42,510 nt of DNA. It comes from Patescibacteria group bacterium (GTDB lineage Bacteria > Patescibacteriota > Microgenomatia > Woykebacterales > 2-01-FULL-43-14). Made by a program: the position numbers and the translations under genes. Under the pieces are notes generated by a model. It made no database searches. It was not told the origin of the DNA and saw nothing but the letters and a program-made list of their open reading frames with translations. The stretch is from contig JAMCZT010000004.1 in NCBI GenBank assembly GCA_023485445.1, positions 1 to 42,510 of the forward strand, in the 5' to 3' direction. How positions within the stretch are numbered: the stretch's first letter is position 1; every line of letters starts with the position of its first letter. Below are positions 18,060-26,672 of the stretch, piece by piece.

Positions 18060-18095
18060 TTATATGGTTGGTTGCTGGTGGTTACGTCGGACTTT

Positions 18096-18635
18096 TTATA
18101 ACAATAAATTAGCCTTTAATACGAGTAACGCAGTAACGGGATGCGTAATTTCACCATTCAAAACCATTTCGACTGCTTTTGATAATGGGATTTTAAGAAT
18201 CTCAATTTCCTCTGTCCCGTCCAGTGCTTGGCCTTGTTCGGACAAATTTTCAGCTAGAAACATGTTAGTATGAGAATTAATAATACCACTTGTGACCTCA
18301 TCTGCCGTATGAAGCGAGGTCCATTTATCTGCAACTAATCCGACTTCCTCTTTTAGCTCACGCTTAGCTGCATCAAGCGGCTCTTCATTTTTATTAATAG
18401 AACCACCGGCAACTGTTAATGAAAATTTTTCTATCGCATATTGGTAATTTTTCAGCAGATAAACGTGTCTTTCTTTATCAACTGCAATAACTGCAACCCC
18501 TGGTAGGATATCCACGGTAGCATAAATACCGTCTTTACCATCAGGCCGAACTACTTCATCCTCCTTAAATTTTACCCAAGGGTTTTTATAGAGGAGTCTA
18601 GTGTTTTTAATTATCCAGTTGCCTTTTTTTATCAT
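18096..18635 (-). CDS. NUDIX hydrolase (ADP-ribose pyrophosphatase-like)
   Basis: GGSINKNEEPLDAAKRELKEEVGL NUDIX box. Confidence 0.92.
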   Translation of the reverse strand: MIKKGNWIIKNTRLLYKNPWVKFKEDEVVRPDGKDGIYATVDILPGVAVIAVDKERHVYLLKNYQYAIEKFSLTVAGGSINKNEEPLDAAKRELKEEVGLVADKWTSLHTADEVTSGIINSHTNMFLAENLSEQGQALDGTEEIEILKIPLSKAVEMVLNGEITHPVTALLVLKANLLL

Positions 18636-18775
18636 GAGAAAATTATATCAAGAATTATGACATCGTGCACCGAGGATACCATAGCATGCTGTGGTTTATT
18701 GAAGGCTTTCGGGCGTTTGATCGGGTTAGTGCTATTCTCTACTCCGAATTAGTTTATCAAAAGTCCGTGAATTTC

Positions 18776-19542
18776 TTAACCGCTTAATATTTTGTTTCTA
18801 ATAAAATTCACAAATTCTTTTGTTTTGTGATAGTTTTCCTCATCTTTGTCAGGGTTGCCTTTTCCAAGGGCCCTCCATTTAAGTGCGTTTTGAGTGACTT
18901 GAGACCACTCAGGCAGTTTCTTTTCTACCCATAATGCAGCTTGTTTCTTTGAAGGTTGCTCCCCGTTTGTATAAGCATAAAGTGCTCGGCAGATGGTTAA
19001 AATCGCATATGATTGAGCGTATCGGCTACGCATGTTTACGACCCACTTATCACAATCTTTCATGTTTTCTTTTACAGCTTGAATAAATTCTTCCTTTGAA
19101 ATTGGCTCAATGATTGTTTTAGGTGAAGGGCCAAATATAGCCACACCTTTTTCTCTTGTTACGTACCAATCAGTAAGCCAGTGTTTTCTTATCGCCATTT
19201 CTTTAAAAGGTTCGCCTGGACTAATAATAGCTAATTTACCTGTGTATGATTTAATAGTCTTTAACGCACTGACTGAAATATATCGTATTTCGATTTTATC
19301 TTTCCATTCTGTGTATTCCTTTACTAAGTCGTTGTGCATTTTTTCGAGTCTCTTAAATTCTTCTTCACTAAGATCATCAGACAAAGCGGTCGCTAAGTCT
19401 ATATCACTACTTTCATCAAAATCACCGTGACTAGCGAGCCATAAAGATATAGGCCAACAAGTTTTTGGTCAAGAATGTTTTGTATTTGGGAGAGAAGTGT
19501 TTGAAGCACCTCATTTACGAATGGATACTTTGTTATTTGCAT
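18776..19542 (-). pseudogene. Aminoglycoside nucleotidyltransferase-like gene (AadA/DUF4111) with single-base frameshift
   Basis: Frame 1 from ATG 19542: MQITKYPFVNEVLQTLLSQIQNILDQKLVGLYLYGSLVT; other frame continues GDFDESSDIDLATALSDDL...; frames join at about 19424-19426. Confidence 0.75.
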
Positions 19543-19629
19543 GAGTGAATTATACCAAGTTTACGGGGCAAGTTCGAATCTGCGTTGGCTTTACTGAAAA
19601 AGAATTTTGAGGCGCTGGCTTAGACATGA

Positions 19630-19971
19630 TTAAAAGGATAGTTTACACTTTATTAATGTAATACTACCGTACGCTTTTGCGGTATTTATTATGCCGTTTA
19701 TTGTTACAGTTTCACCTTTGTTCATTGTTTTTAACTCAGGGTATTCACTTTCATTTACTTCGGAAAGAATCAAAACTGATGGAAATTCTTCAGTCTCTCT
19801 CAATGTTACGAGGAGCTTACCATCCTGCTTCTTATCTAAAGTAAAAAAAGTTAACTTCCACGTTACCTCTAATCCACTGTAACTTTCCGCAACTGAACCG
19901 TACTGGTAAGGTGGACGCTTATTAATTTCTTCAATAATAGTATGAGGAAAAAGTTTAGTTTTTTTTGACAT
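19630..19971 (-). CDS. Hypothetical protein, possibly OB-fold-like
   Basis: 113 aa; KGETVTINGIINTAKAYGSITLIKC suggests but does not prove an OB-like fold. Confidence 0.5.
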   Translation of the reverse strand: MSKKTKLFPHTIIEEINKRPPYQYGSVAESYSGLEVTWKLTFFTLDKKQDGKLLVTLRETEEFPSVLILSEVNESEYPELKTMNKGETVTINGIINTAKAYGSITLIKCKLSF

Positions 19972-20188
19972 CCCTGGTTTGTTTAATACTTTGTTTTTCT
20001 TCGGAAGTTACTTTTGATGACATCTGAAGAGAGGGGTGATCTGTTGTCAAAAGTGTTTTATCGGCTTTACTTTTATCAATACCAAACACATATCGGAGCA
20101 ACCAAGTAGCTGCCAAACCTCCAAATACTGTAACAATTAAACCTCCAATGATTGTCACAGTCCATGGGTTACCTAGAAGTCCATTCAT
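19955..20188 (-). CDS. Small single-TM protein
   Basis: 77 aa with N-terminal TM; RBS aggtggt; overlaps the next ORF by 17 nt. Confidence 0.6.
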   Translation of the reverse strand: MNGLLGNPWTVTIIGGLIVTVFGGLAATWLLRYVFGIDKSKADKTLLTTDHPSLQMSSKVTSEEKQSIKQTRDVKKN

Positions 20189-20365
20189 TTACCACCTCAG
20201 GCTAAGATACTATAGGATTAAATGGCTGGCTGTAGTTAACACACTTAGAACCTATGACCTTAGTATTTGCCCCACCACCCAACTCACTGCAGTTAAAGGA
20301 AATTTTTCGCATAGTTCTAATATTAGGTGGCTTACTGCATGAAAAAGAGAAATTCAACGATTGGG

Positions 20366-20883
20366 TTAGTATTTATTACTAGGACATGTTATTTTCTTTA
20401 ATTTTTTAGAGTAGTTTTTATCATTGAGATACTCTGAATACGAAAATTGATAGATATCTTTATTTAACTCAAAGCATTCATTACTTAGACTTCCGTCGCA
20501 CCCCTCCCAATCCCCGTCTAATGTACCCTTGACATGTACGTTTACTATGTCACCTTGACAACTACACTCTTTCAAAATGTTGGGGTAAGAAAGAGAGAAC
20601 CCATAATAACGCAGTCCTCCCCCTGTGTCACAAATTGGTGTTAACTGTTTTACCCTTGGGTTAGTGGAATCTATGTCGATAACTCTTTTTGCAGGGGTAG
20701 TAGCTGTTTGTGGACTACTTAAATCATTATCCTTAGTTTTGTACCTTTTATAAAAAGAGAAAATAAAAGAGCACTGACTACAACTATAGTAACTATGCTA
20801 ATACTTAGTAAACTAAGTTTGCTTAATTTAAACGATACCTTAGGGGTTTGGGTTGGTAACAAAGGGCCGATTGATTGATCCAT
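20366..20883 (-). pseudogene. Membrane-anchored Cys-containing protein with single-base frameshift
   Basis: Frame 1 MDQSIGPLLPTQTPKVSFKLSKLSLLSISIVTIVVVSALLFSLFIKGTK; other frame continues TKDNDLSSPQTATTPAKRVIDIDSTNPRVKQLTPICDTGGGLRYYG...; shift in A4 run (20737-20740). Confidence 0.6.
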
Positions 20884-20968
20884 TGGTTCTATTTTAGGTC
20901 CTTTTAATTACGCTGTCAAATTATTGACGTTAAATGAAAATACATTGATAGGACAAGATAAAATTAGA

Positions 20969-21043
20969 TGGCTGGGGAGCAAGGATTCGAACCTTGGATC
21001 TTCTGCTCCAAAGGCAGACGTGCTACCGCTACACCACTCCCCA
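20969..21043 (-). tRNA. tRNA-Gln(UUG)
   Basis: Acceptor TGGGGAG/CTCCCCA, loop ctTTGga, encoded CCA. Confidence 0.93.
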
Positions 21044-21068
21044 ACGATCAGATAATTTTCAATTTTTA

Positions 21069-21204
21069 ACAGGAATTACGCAGTTACCTCTAGTTGTCAT
21101 TCCCGATCCCTGATCAGGTCGGGGACAGGTTCTAATCTGGAATATATATAATTTTTACTCTGGATTCCCGCTTACGCGGGAATGACAGTGCGTAACTCAT
21201 GTTT
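21069..21204. repeat. REP/MITE-like structured repeat, copy 2
   Basis: Starts acaggaattacgca, ends tgcgtaactcatgt; internal hairpins CCCGA...TCGGG and ATTCCCGC-ttac-GCGGGAAT; shares AATGACA-n-TGCGTAACTC with copy 1. Confidence 0.65.
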
Positions 21205-21352
21205 TAATTTGAAATTTTAATGAATTATCAATGATTAAATTTTCAAAAATAAAAGTAAGAGCATTTTGAGATTGCTTCGTTACTACGTTTCTCGCAATGA
21301 CCTTTTAATATAATATTAAAGCCATGATAAACCATGGCCTACCGAATAACCT

Positions 21353-21426
21353 TGGAGCGGGTAACGGGAATCGAACCCGTCTCACATCCTTGGCAAGGAT
21401 GTATAATGCCGCTATACCATACCCGC
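21353..21426 (-). tRNA. tRNA-Gly(GCC)
   Basis: GCGGGTA acceptor, loop ttGCCaa, encoded CCA. Confidence 0.93.
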
Positions 21427-21440
21427 AAGAATTGTATGCT

Positions 21441-21764
21441 CTAAATTATTATTATATAAATTAATAAACCTGGAGCAAAAAGAGGATGATCAAGAAATTC
21501 ATAAAATTCTTTACGGGCATTTTGCCTATACCCCAAATGAATTTTTTGCCATTTTTCTTTGTTAGCTAAAGCCATTTGCTTTAATTTTTTAATTGCACTA
21601 TCTTGTGCCTTTTTAATGAGCTCTTTCTTAACTTCTAAAGACTGCCTGTCTGTTTTAAACCAGCTTGATAGCGTGCTTTTTGGAATTCCCAGTTGCTTAT
21701 TTATTTCGTTGTAACTTTTTTTAAGCCTTCTTAACTCGAATGCCTTTTCTTTAAAGTTATTCAT
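21441..21764 (-). pseudogene. Truncated helix-turn-helix protein
   Basis: ELRRLKKSYNEINKQLGIPKSTLSSWFKT HTH; ends in low-complexity LLIYIIII 15 nt from tRNA-Gly. Confidence 0.5.
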
Positions 21765-21822
21765 TGAACCGAATTATACTCCTTGTTATACTATACAACG
21801 TCGGTTCAATGCTTTCAATCTT

Positions 21823-21897
21823 TGGTGCCGAAGGGCGGGATCGAACCACCGACACCAGCTTTTTCAGAGCTGTGCTCTACCACTGAGCTACTTCGGC
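21823..21897 (-). tRNA. tRNA-Phe(GAA)
   Basis: GCCGAAG acceptor, loop ctGAAaa, encoded CCA. Confidence 0.93.
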
Positions 21898-21963
21898 TTA
21901 ACCTACATATTTTACCATATAGGTCCCTGAACAAGCCAGGGACGTTGATTTGTTAATGTAAAA

Positions 21964-22041
21964 TGGTGGACAAGAGAGGATTCGGACCTCTGACCTCCTC
22001 GGTGTAAACGAGGCGCTCTGGGCCAACTGAGCTACTTGTCC
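21964..22041 (-). tRNA. tRNA-Val(UAC)
   Basis: GGACAAG acceptor, loop ttTACac, encoded CCA. Confidence 0.93.
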
Positions 22042-22117
22042 TCGATGAATAGTTGCCGTTAAAATTTCTGGATCAAACTACGCCAAAAACTAAGATTGGC
22101 AGATAGACCAGGAATAA

Positions 22118-22204
22118 TGGTGCGGACGAGAGGACTTGAACCTCCAAGGGATTTCTCCCACAGCCACCTCAAGGCTGCGCGTCTGCCGGTTTCGCCACGT
22201 CCGC
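22118..22204 (-). tRNA. tRNA-Leu(GAG)
   Basis: GCGGACG acceptor, long variable arm, loop ttGAGgt, encoded CCA. Confidence 0.93.
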
Positions 22205-22313
22205 TTACGACACAATATTTTATCAGAAAATCGAGTATAAGTCTACTTCAAATGCTAATCGTTTACTAAAGGATTACTAACTAAATTCAAAACTTTTGGC
22301 TGCGCCGCGATGC

Positions 22314-22400
22314 AACTAATGAAAAATGGCCTGCCAGTCGAAGCATTAGTAAAGAGTTGCCCTCCTCGGCTAAAGCTTCAGACGGGCAGTTTTCTTTTTT
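22314..22400 (+). ncRNA. Candidate small RNA or repeat: hairpin plus terminator opposite to the tRNA cluster
   Basis: ACTAATG...CATTAGT (22315-22350), then TGCCC...GGGCA (22358-22388) and ttttctttttt. Confidence 0.4.
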
Positions 22401-22425
22401 GATTGTATTTCAAAGGTGCGAAAAC

Positions 22426-22512
22426 TGGTGCCGAGGAGAGGATTTGAACCTCCAAGACCTTGCGGTCACGGCGACCTGAACGCCGCGCGTCTGCCAGTTC
22501 CGCCACCCCGGC
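22426..22512 (-). tRNA. tRNA-Leu(CAG)
   Basis: GCCGGGG acceptor, loop ttCAGgt, encoded CCA. Confidence 0.93.
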
Positions 22513-22619
22513 TCGTATTTTTCATTTTACCAAATTTCAGGTTCAGATTCAAGAAAGTACGCCCTTTGGTTTGACTTTTTGCCTATTTTTTGGTAAAATT
22601 TCCCCCGTCCTGCCAGATT

Positions 22620-23324
22620 ATGAAGCAAAGAACAATCTGCCTTTCTTTGGCAGTTATTTTTTTGGCGGGACTAATTCACGTTAGTACCCAGCCCCACCAG
22701 ATCATATTTAACGCCAAATCAAATTTAAACCAAGACGCTAACTCACCTTTCCAAACTTCCTTTGCCATTGGTTCGGCGACGGTTTCTTCCGCGATCGATT
22801 TTGCCGATCAAAGCGAGGTCCAGCTCGACGTTCCTTACGTTAACCAATATAATGATTTACCGGAAAGCGCGAAGCAGATCATTATGAAATCGGCTTGCGG
22901 TCCGGCTTCTTTGGCCATGTCATTTAAATATTTAGGGATAGAAACGAATTTGATGACCGTGATTAATAAATTACCAACTAGCGTTTACGTCAAGGGAGTG
23001 CAGTTTTATGACCTGCCTTCTGGAACTAAGGTTTACGATAAAAGAGCAGTTTTAGTGGAGCCTACTCCAACTGGGATTTACGAGGCCTTAAAAAATAGGC
23101 ACCCTGTAATCCTCAATGTCCAAAATTATAACGGCATTTTAGGTCACGCATTGCTCGTGACTGGAATCAGAGGTTACGATGGGAAAGACGCCAAATCATT
23201 GATCATTCATGATCCTTACGTTGGGCCGAATCGAGAATTTACCTTTATTACGGGTAGGACTCTCCGACAGCCAGAAGGGTTTACAAACTACATCGGGACG
23301 CTGAGGCCTTTTTACGTAGAGTAA
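22620..23324 (+). CDS. C39-like peptidase, secreted
   Basis: QLDVPYVNQYND...SACGPASLAM (Cys), HALLVTGI (His), IIHDPY (Asp); N-terminal signal/TM; TTGACT-N18-TAAAAT upstream. Confidence 0.85.
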   Translation: MKQRTICLSLAVIFLAGLIHVSTQPHQIIFNAKSNLNQDANSPFQTSFAIGSATVSSAIDFADQSEVQLDVPYVNQYNDLPESAKQIIMKSACGPASLAMSFKYLGIETNLMTVINKLPTSVYVKGVQFYDLPSGTKVYDKRAVLVEPTPTGIYEALKNRHPVILNVQNYNGILGHALLVTGIRGYDGKDAKSLIIHDPYVGPNREFTFITGRTLRQPEGFTNYIGTLRPFYVE

Positions 23325-23368
23325 CCCGACTTCCCTTGCTTGTTTAATTATCATATAATTAAGTTAAG

Positions 23369-24685
23369 ATGTTTGCCCGAGTAATTTTTTTCACCACCTT
23401 AATCGGGATTTTAACTATTTCAGTTTTATTTGCCTTTTCCTTTGTTAAGGCGGAAGTGAAAATTTTGCCTGGTGTAAAGGTTGGCGAATTAAACCTTTCT
23501 GGCCTTTCTTACGACCAGGCTTTGTCTGCACTAAACAAGGCGAAGAATAGAGCGATTTATTTGAACCTTCCCTACCAGAGTTACACCTTAGATTACGCCG
23601 ACTTGGGGGTAGTTTTTGACAGCAGCGTTCTTAAAAATTACACCCAAAAATGTTACTTTAGCATCTATTGCTTTCAAGAGGCGAAAGCTTCGGAGGATAG
23701 CTTAAAGGATTTGGTCAAGATAGACCAAGAAAAATTTAAGGAATTGGTTCGAGGAATTGATAAAGGCTTAGAACCAGTAAGCTCGGCACCTCAAGCCTCT
23801 TTTGAAGAAGGTTACGTTTATGCCCAAGATCCTAAAGCTAAAGTAGTGGTTGATACAAGCCATCTAGCAGCTCAATTAACGGTGGAAAAAATTTTTAGCC
23901 AGAGTGGTTTGGTGGTACAGCTTAAAACGGCGACTTATGTGGATAAAGAAGTCCAACGCCAAGCGACTGAAGACTTGGCTAAGGGGTTGAGTAATGATTC
24001 TTTGCTAGTGAAATATGGTCGGGAGCCAGTGACAGCAAAGAAGGAACAGGTTGCCGCTTTTTTGACAGTGATGCAAAAGGAGGATACATGGGTCGTCTCG
24101 GTTTCTGCGGATAAAGTAACGGAGTTTTTAAAAGACATTACTTCCCGTTATGCCTCTTTGCCAGTAGAGCTGGAAGAAAAGGCAGCGGTGAGAGCAATCC
24201 AGTATGCCCTGCTGTTTCGGGCGACGGGAGAACAAGTTAACCGCCCCATTATTCTCCCTCTCAAAGGTGGGCCATCAACGGATGGCAGCTTGGCTAAGAA
24301 ATATCTTGAGGTTAACAAATCTAAGCAGCGGATGTACCGTTTTGAGGACGGAAAGCTGATAAAGACTTATATCGTTTCAACTGGATTGACTTGGGAAACG
24401 CCGACGGGTACATTTAAAATACGTGCAAAACAAGGTCTTTCTATTTCCTACTTCAACAATTGGTGGATGCCTTACTACATGCCGGTTGGCAAAGTTAACG
24501 GAGATTATAACTTTGGCTTTCATGAGATTCCCTACCAGCTTGGGCCAAACGGCCAAATCAAGTCTCGAGACCCGATGACCATGGGCAGTCCGGCGACGGG
24601 AGGGTGTATTCAACTAGATTTTGGGGATGCAAAGGAAATTTATGATTGGGCGGATATCGGAATGCCGGTGGTAATCCACGACTAA
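23369..24685 (+). CDS. L,D-transpeptidase (YkuD) with N-terminal anchor and peptidoglycan-binding-like domain
   Basis: KYLEVNKSKQRMYRFEDGKLIKTYIVSTG; GFHEIPY; GSPATGGCIQLDFGDAKEIYDWADIGMPVVI. Confidence 0.9.
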   Translation: MFARVIFFTTLIGILTISVLFAFSFVKAEVKILPGVKVGELNLSGLSYDQALSALNKAKNRAIYLNLPYQSYTLDYADLGVVFDSSVLKNYTQKCYFSIYCFQEAKASEDSLKDLVKIDQEKFKELVRGIDKGLEPVSSAPQASFEEGYVYAQDPKAKVVVDTSHLAAQLTVEKIFSQSGLVVQLKTATYVDKEVQRQATEDLAKGLSNDSLLVKYGREPVTAKKEQVAAFLTVMQKEDTWVVSVSADKVTEFLKDITSRYASLPVELEEKAAVRAIQYALLFRATGEQVNRPIILPLKGGPSTDGSLAKKYLEVNKSKQRMYRFEDGKLIKTYIVSTGLTWETPTGTFKIRAKQGLSISYFNNWWMPYYMPVGKVNGDYNFGFHEIPYQLGPNGQIKSRDPMTMGSPATGGCIQLDFGDAKEIYDWADIGMPVVIHD

Positions 24686-24710
24686 AATTAAATCGTTTAA
24701 GCAAAAAATA

Positions 24711-24737
24711 AAGGCCGGCTTCTTGCCGACCTTTTTA
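24711..24737. terminator. Bidirectional terminator
   Basis: AGGCCGGC-ttctt-GCCGACCTTTTT between convergent genes. Confidence 0.8.
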
Positions 24738-24742
24738 GTTAC

Positions 24743-24994
24743 TTACCCTCCTCCCAGTGGTCTGAGGATCAGGACATCTGCCCTTGGGTCGATCTTGTTG
24801 CCCCTGAGCATTTCAATCTTCGTTCGAGAGTAACCCGCAAAGACGGGAACCCTATTTTGCCTGGCCTCTTCCACAATCCTTTCTGCTTCCTTGATGGTTT
24901 CCAGTGCCTTTGGATCGCCCCGCTCTACGTCCTTTGTTTTCCACGCAACCAGCTGAATATCGCCGCTTTTCCCCGTGATAATGAGTTTGGGCAT
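24743..24994 (-). CDS. Hypothetical protein
   Basis: 83 aa; strong upstream RBS (aaggaaggggg). Confidence 0.65.
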   Translation of the reverse strand: MPKLIITGKSGDIQLVAWKTKDVERGDPKALETIKEAERIVEEARQNRVPVFAGYSRTKIEMLRGNKIDPRADVLILRPLGGG

Positions 24995-25020
24995 TTTCTC
25001 ACCCCCTTCCTTTTTGCGTT

Positions 25021-25539
25021 TTAATGCCAGTTACCTATTACGAATAAATCTTGTTCTTTTCCTGACCTGATATGAAAAATAAAGGTCAACACTGCATCAT
25101 ACCAGGGAGAATCGCTCGCCGTGTTCGAAAGACAGATGTAGCGTTTTTCGCTTATGGCTGACAACAGGAAGGGATCTAATTGACTGGCTAGCTCACTTAT
25201 CGAAAACAAGTCAGGATGGAAAACTAAATATCCAGGGATCAGTGGGATCTCGTAAGTCCCAAATTTTCCCTTTTCTACTACGTATCCAGTCTTTTTTCCT
25301 TGTTCCTTTTGGCTTGAAGTCAAAAAACGAGCCAGCAATTTCCACGCCCTTCTCTTTGGCTTTTCCCCTAACCAAATTTTTAGGAAATTTAATATGGCTT
25401 GGACGATAGCGTAGAGAACGCTTAAGCCAAATATGATCAGCCAACAGATTACGAGGTACTTTATCAATGAACCCAAGTAGACGAAAGTAACTGGTTTTGA
25501 AATTTCCTGGAGAACCGTTAAAATTTCTTGTGCGTTCAT
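25021..25539 (-). CDS. Hypothetical membrane protein
   Basis: 172 aa, N-terminal TM; RBS upstream. Confidence 0.65.
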   Translation of the reverse strand: MNAQEILTVLQEISKPVTFVYLGSLIKYLVICWLIIFGLSVLYAIVQAILNFLKIWLGEKPKRRAWKLLARFLTSSQKEQGKKTGYVVEKGKFGTYEIPLIPGYLVFHPDLFSISELASQLDPFLLSAISEKRYICLSNTASDSPWYDAVLTFIFHIRSGKEQDLFVIGNWH

Positions 25540-25623
25540 CTTCTCTCCTCTTCTTTTATTTAACTACGAAATATATCAGTTAGGCAAGGGATTGTCAATT
25601 TTTTAGTGAAAAATCAAATTTGC

Positions 25624-26154
25624 TTAAGGAGTAGCGCTAGAGGTGGCGGATGTGAGAGATTTTTCGAGCCAGTAACCTTCTGAGATGTAGCCTTTTAATC
25701 CCACTAAAGCACCTGTTTTTTCCGGTGTGGTGGAGATAATTTTTACTTTCCACCACCAATACCCGTCGGCTGAGGTCGGACCTTCGATTATTTCGAGGTT
25801 TTCTTCTGAAGAAAGCGTTTGGAGCGTTTCAGCGCTAGAAGAAGCTTTGCTCCTCAAGTTGGTGTTGACAGAAACTCTGACCTTATCCCCTACCTTGAAG
25901 CGAGTGTCGTAATTTGGTTCGACGGAGCTAGAGGATTCGTTTAGGTTAAGGACACCTTGGGCGCTTTTTGAAGAATTGTTGGAAACATTATCGCTGCTGG
26001 AATTTGTTTTACCAGAAGAGACGACTGTTTCTGATTGGTTTTTCCCATAACTATTGAAAAAGAGAAAGAGAATGATTAGAAACTCAAATCCAGCAATTCC
26101 CCAAGGAAGCCATCTGGTCCAACTTTTGGATTGGCTTTGTGTGGCGATTTCCAT
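25624..26154 (-). CDS. Membrane-anchored SH3-like domain protein
   Basis: TM, Ser-rich linker, GDKVRVSVNTNLRSKASSSAETLQTLSSEENLEIIEGP...WWWKVKI...GYISEGYWLE. Confidence 0.85.
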   Translation of the reverse strand: MEIATQSQSKSWTRWLPWGIAGFEFLIILFLFFNSYGKNQSETVVSSGKTNSSSDNVSNNSSKSAQGVLNLNESSSSVEPNYDTRFKVGDKVRVSVNTNLRSKASSSAETLQTLSSEENLEIIEGPTSADGYWWWKVKIISTTPEKTGALVGLKGYISEGYWLEKSLTSATSSATP

Positions 26155-26289
26155 GCTTTTAAAAATAGCATAAATAAGTTCAAAAGTCAAAAACGTTTAC
26201 TTTTAGGCACTTATTCAACCCTGTCGCCGTTTATTGATTCTTCTTTCTAAATGTTTAATTAATATAGATGAAAAAAAAGGAGGTAGGTT

Positions 26290-26556
26290 ATGCCTGGGAA
26301 GATGGTTTCCAAGGAGGAAGCGATAAGAAGGGCCAAGGGAATTTACGCTCAAAAAAAGGCACGTGGTGATAATTTTCTTGAGGGCCCCTGCATCAGCAAT
26401 GGTGATGAAATTCCTGGTTGGGTGGTCGATATTGCCCATTATCCCCGGCGGGTTATCGACGACCTTCCTCAGTACCAGTGTCCCGCTTATCGACTAGGTA
26501 AAATAAGGCATTTCGTTGAACTCGACCCCGACGGCAACCTCATTCGAGCAGAATAA
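26290..26556 (+). CDS. Hypothetical protein
   Basis: 88 aa; RBS aaaggaggtaggtt before ATG. Confidence 0.7.
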   Translation: MPGKMVSKEEAIRRAKGIYAQKKARGDNFLEGPCISNGDEIPGWVVDIAHYPRRVIDDLPQYQCPAYRLGKIRHFVELDPDGNLIRAE

Positions 26557-26672
26557 GCTAACATTTTAATCAGTTGCAAAGATTAGTAAAAGTGAATATA
26601 ATTAAACCTGTTTGCGGAAAATTGCAGAGATTTTTTTCCTCTCTCTTATTGTTTTGGAGGTTGGTTTCGAGT

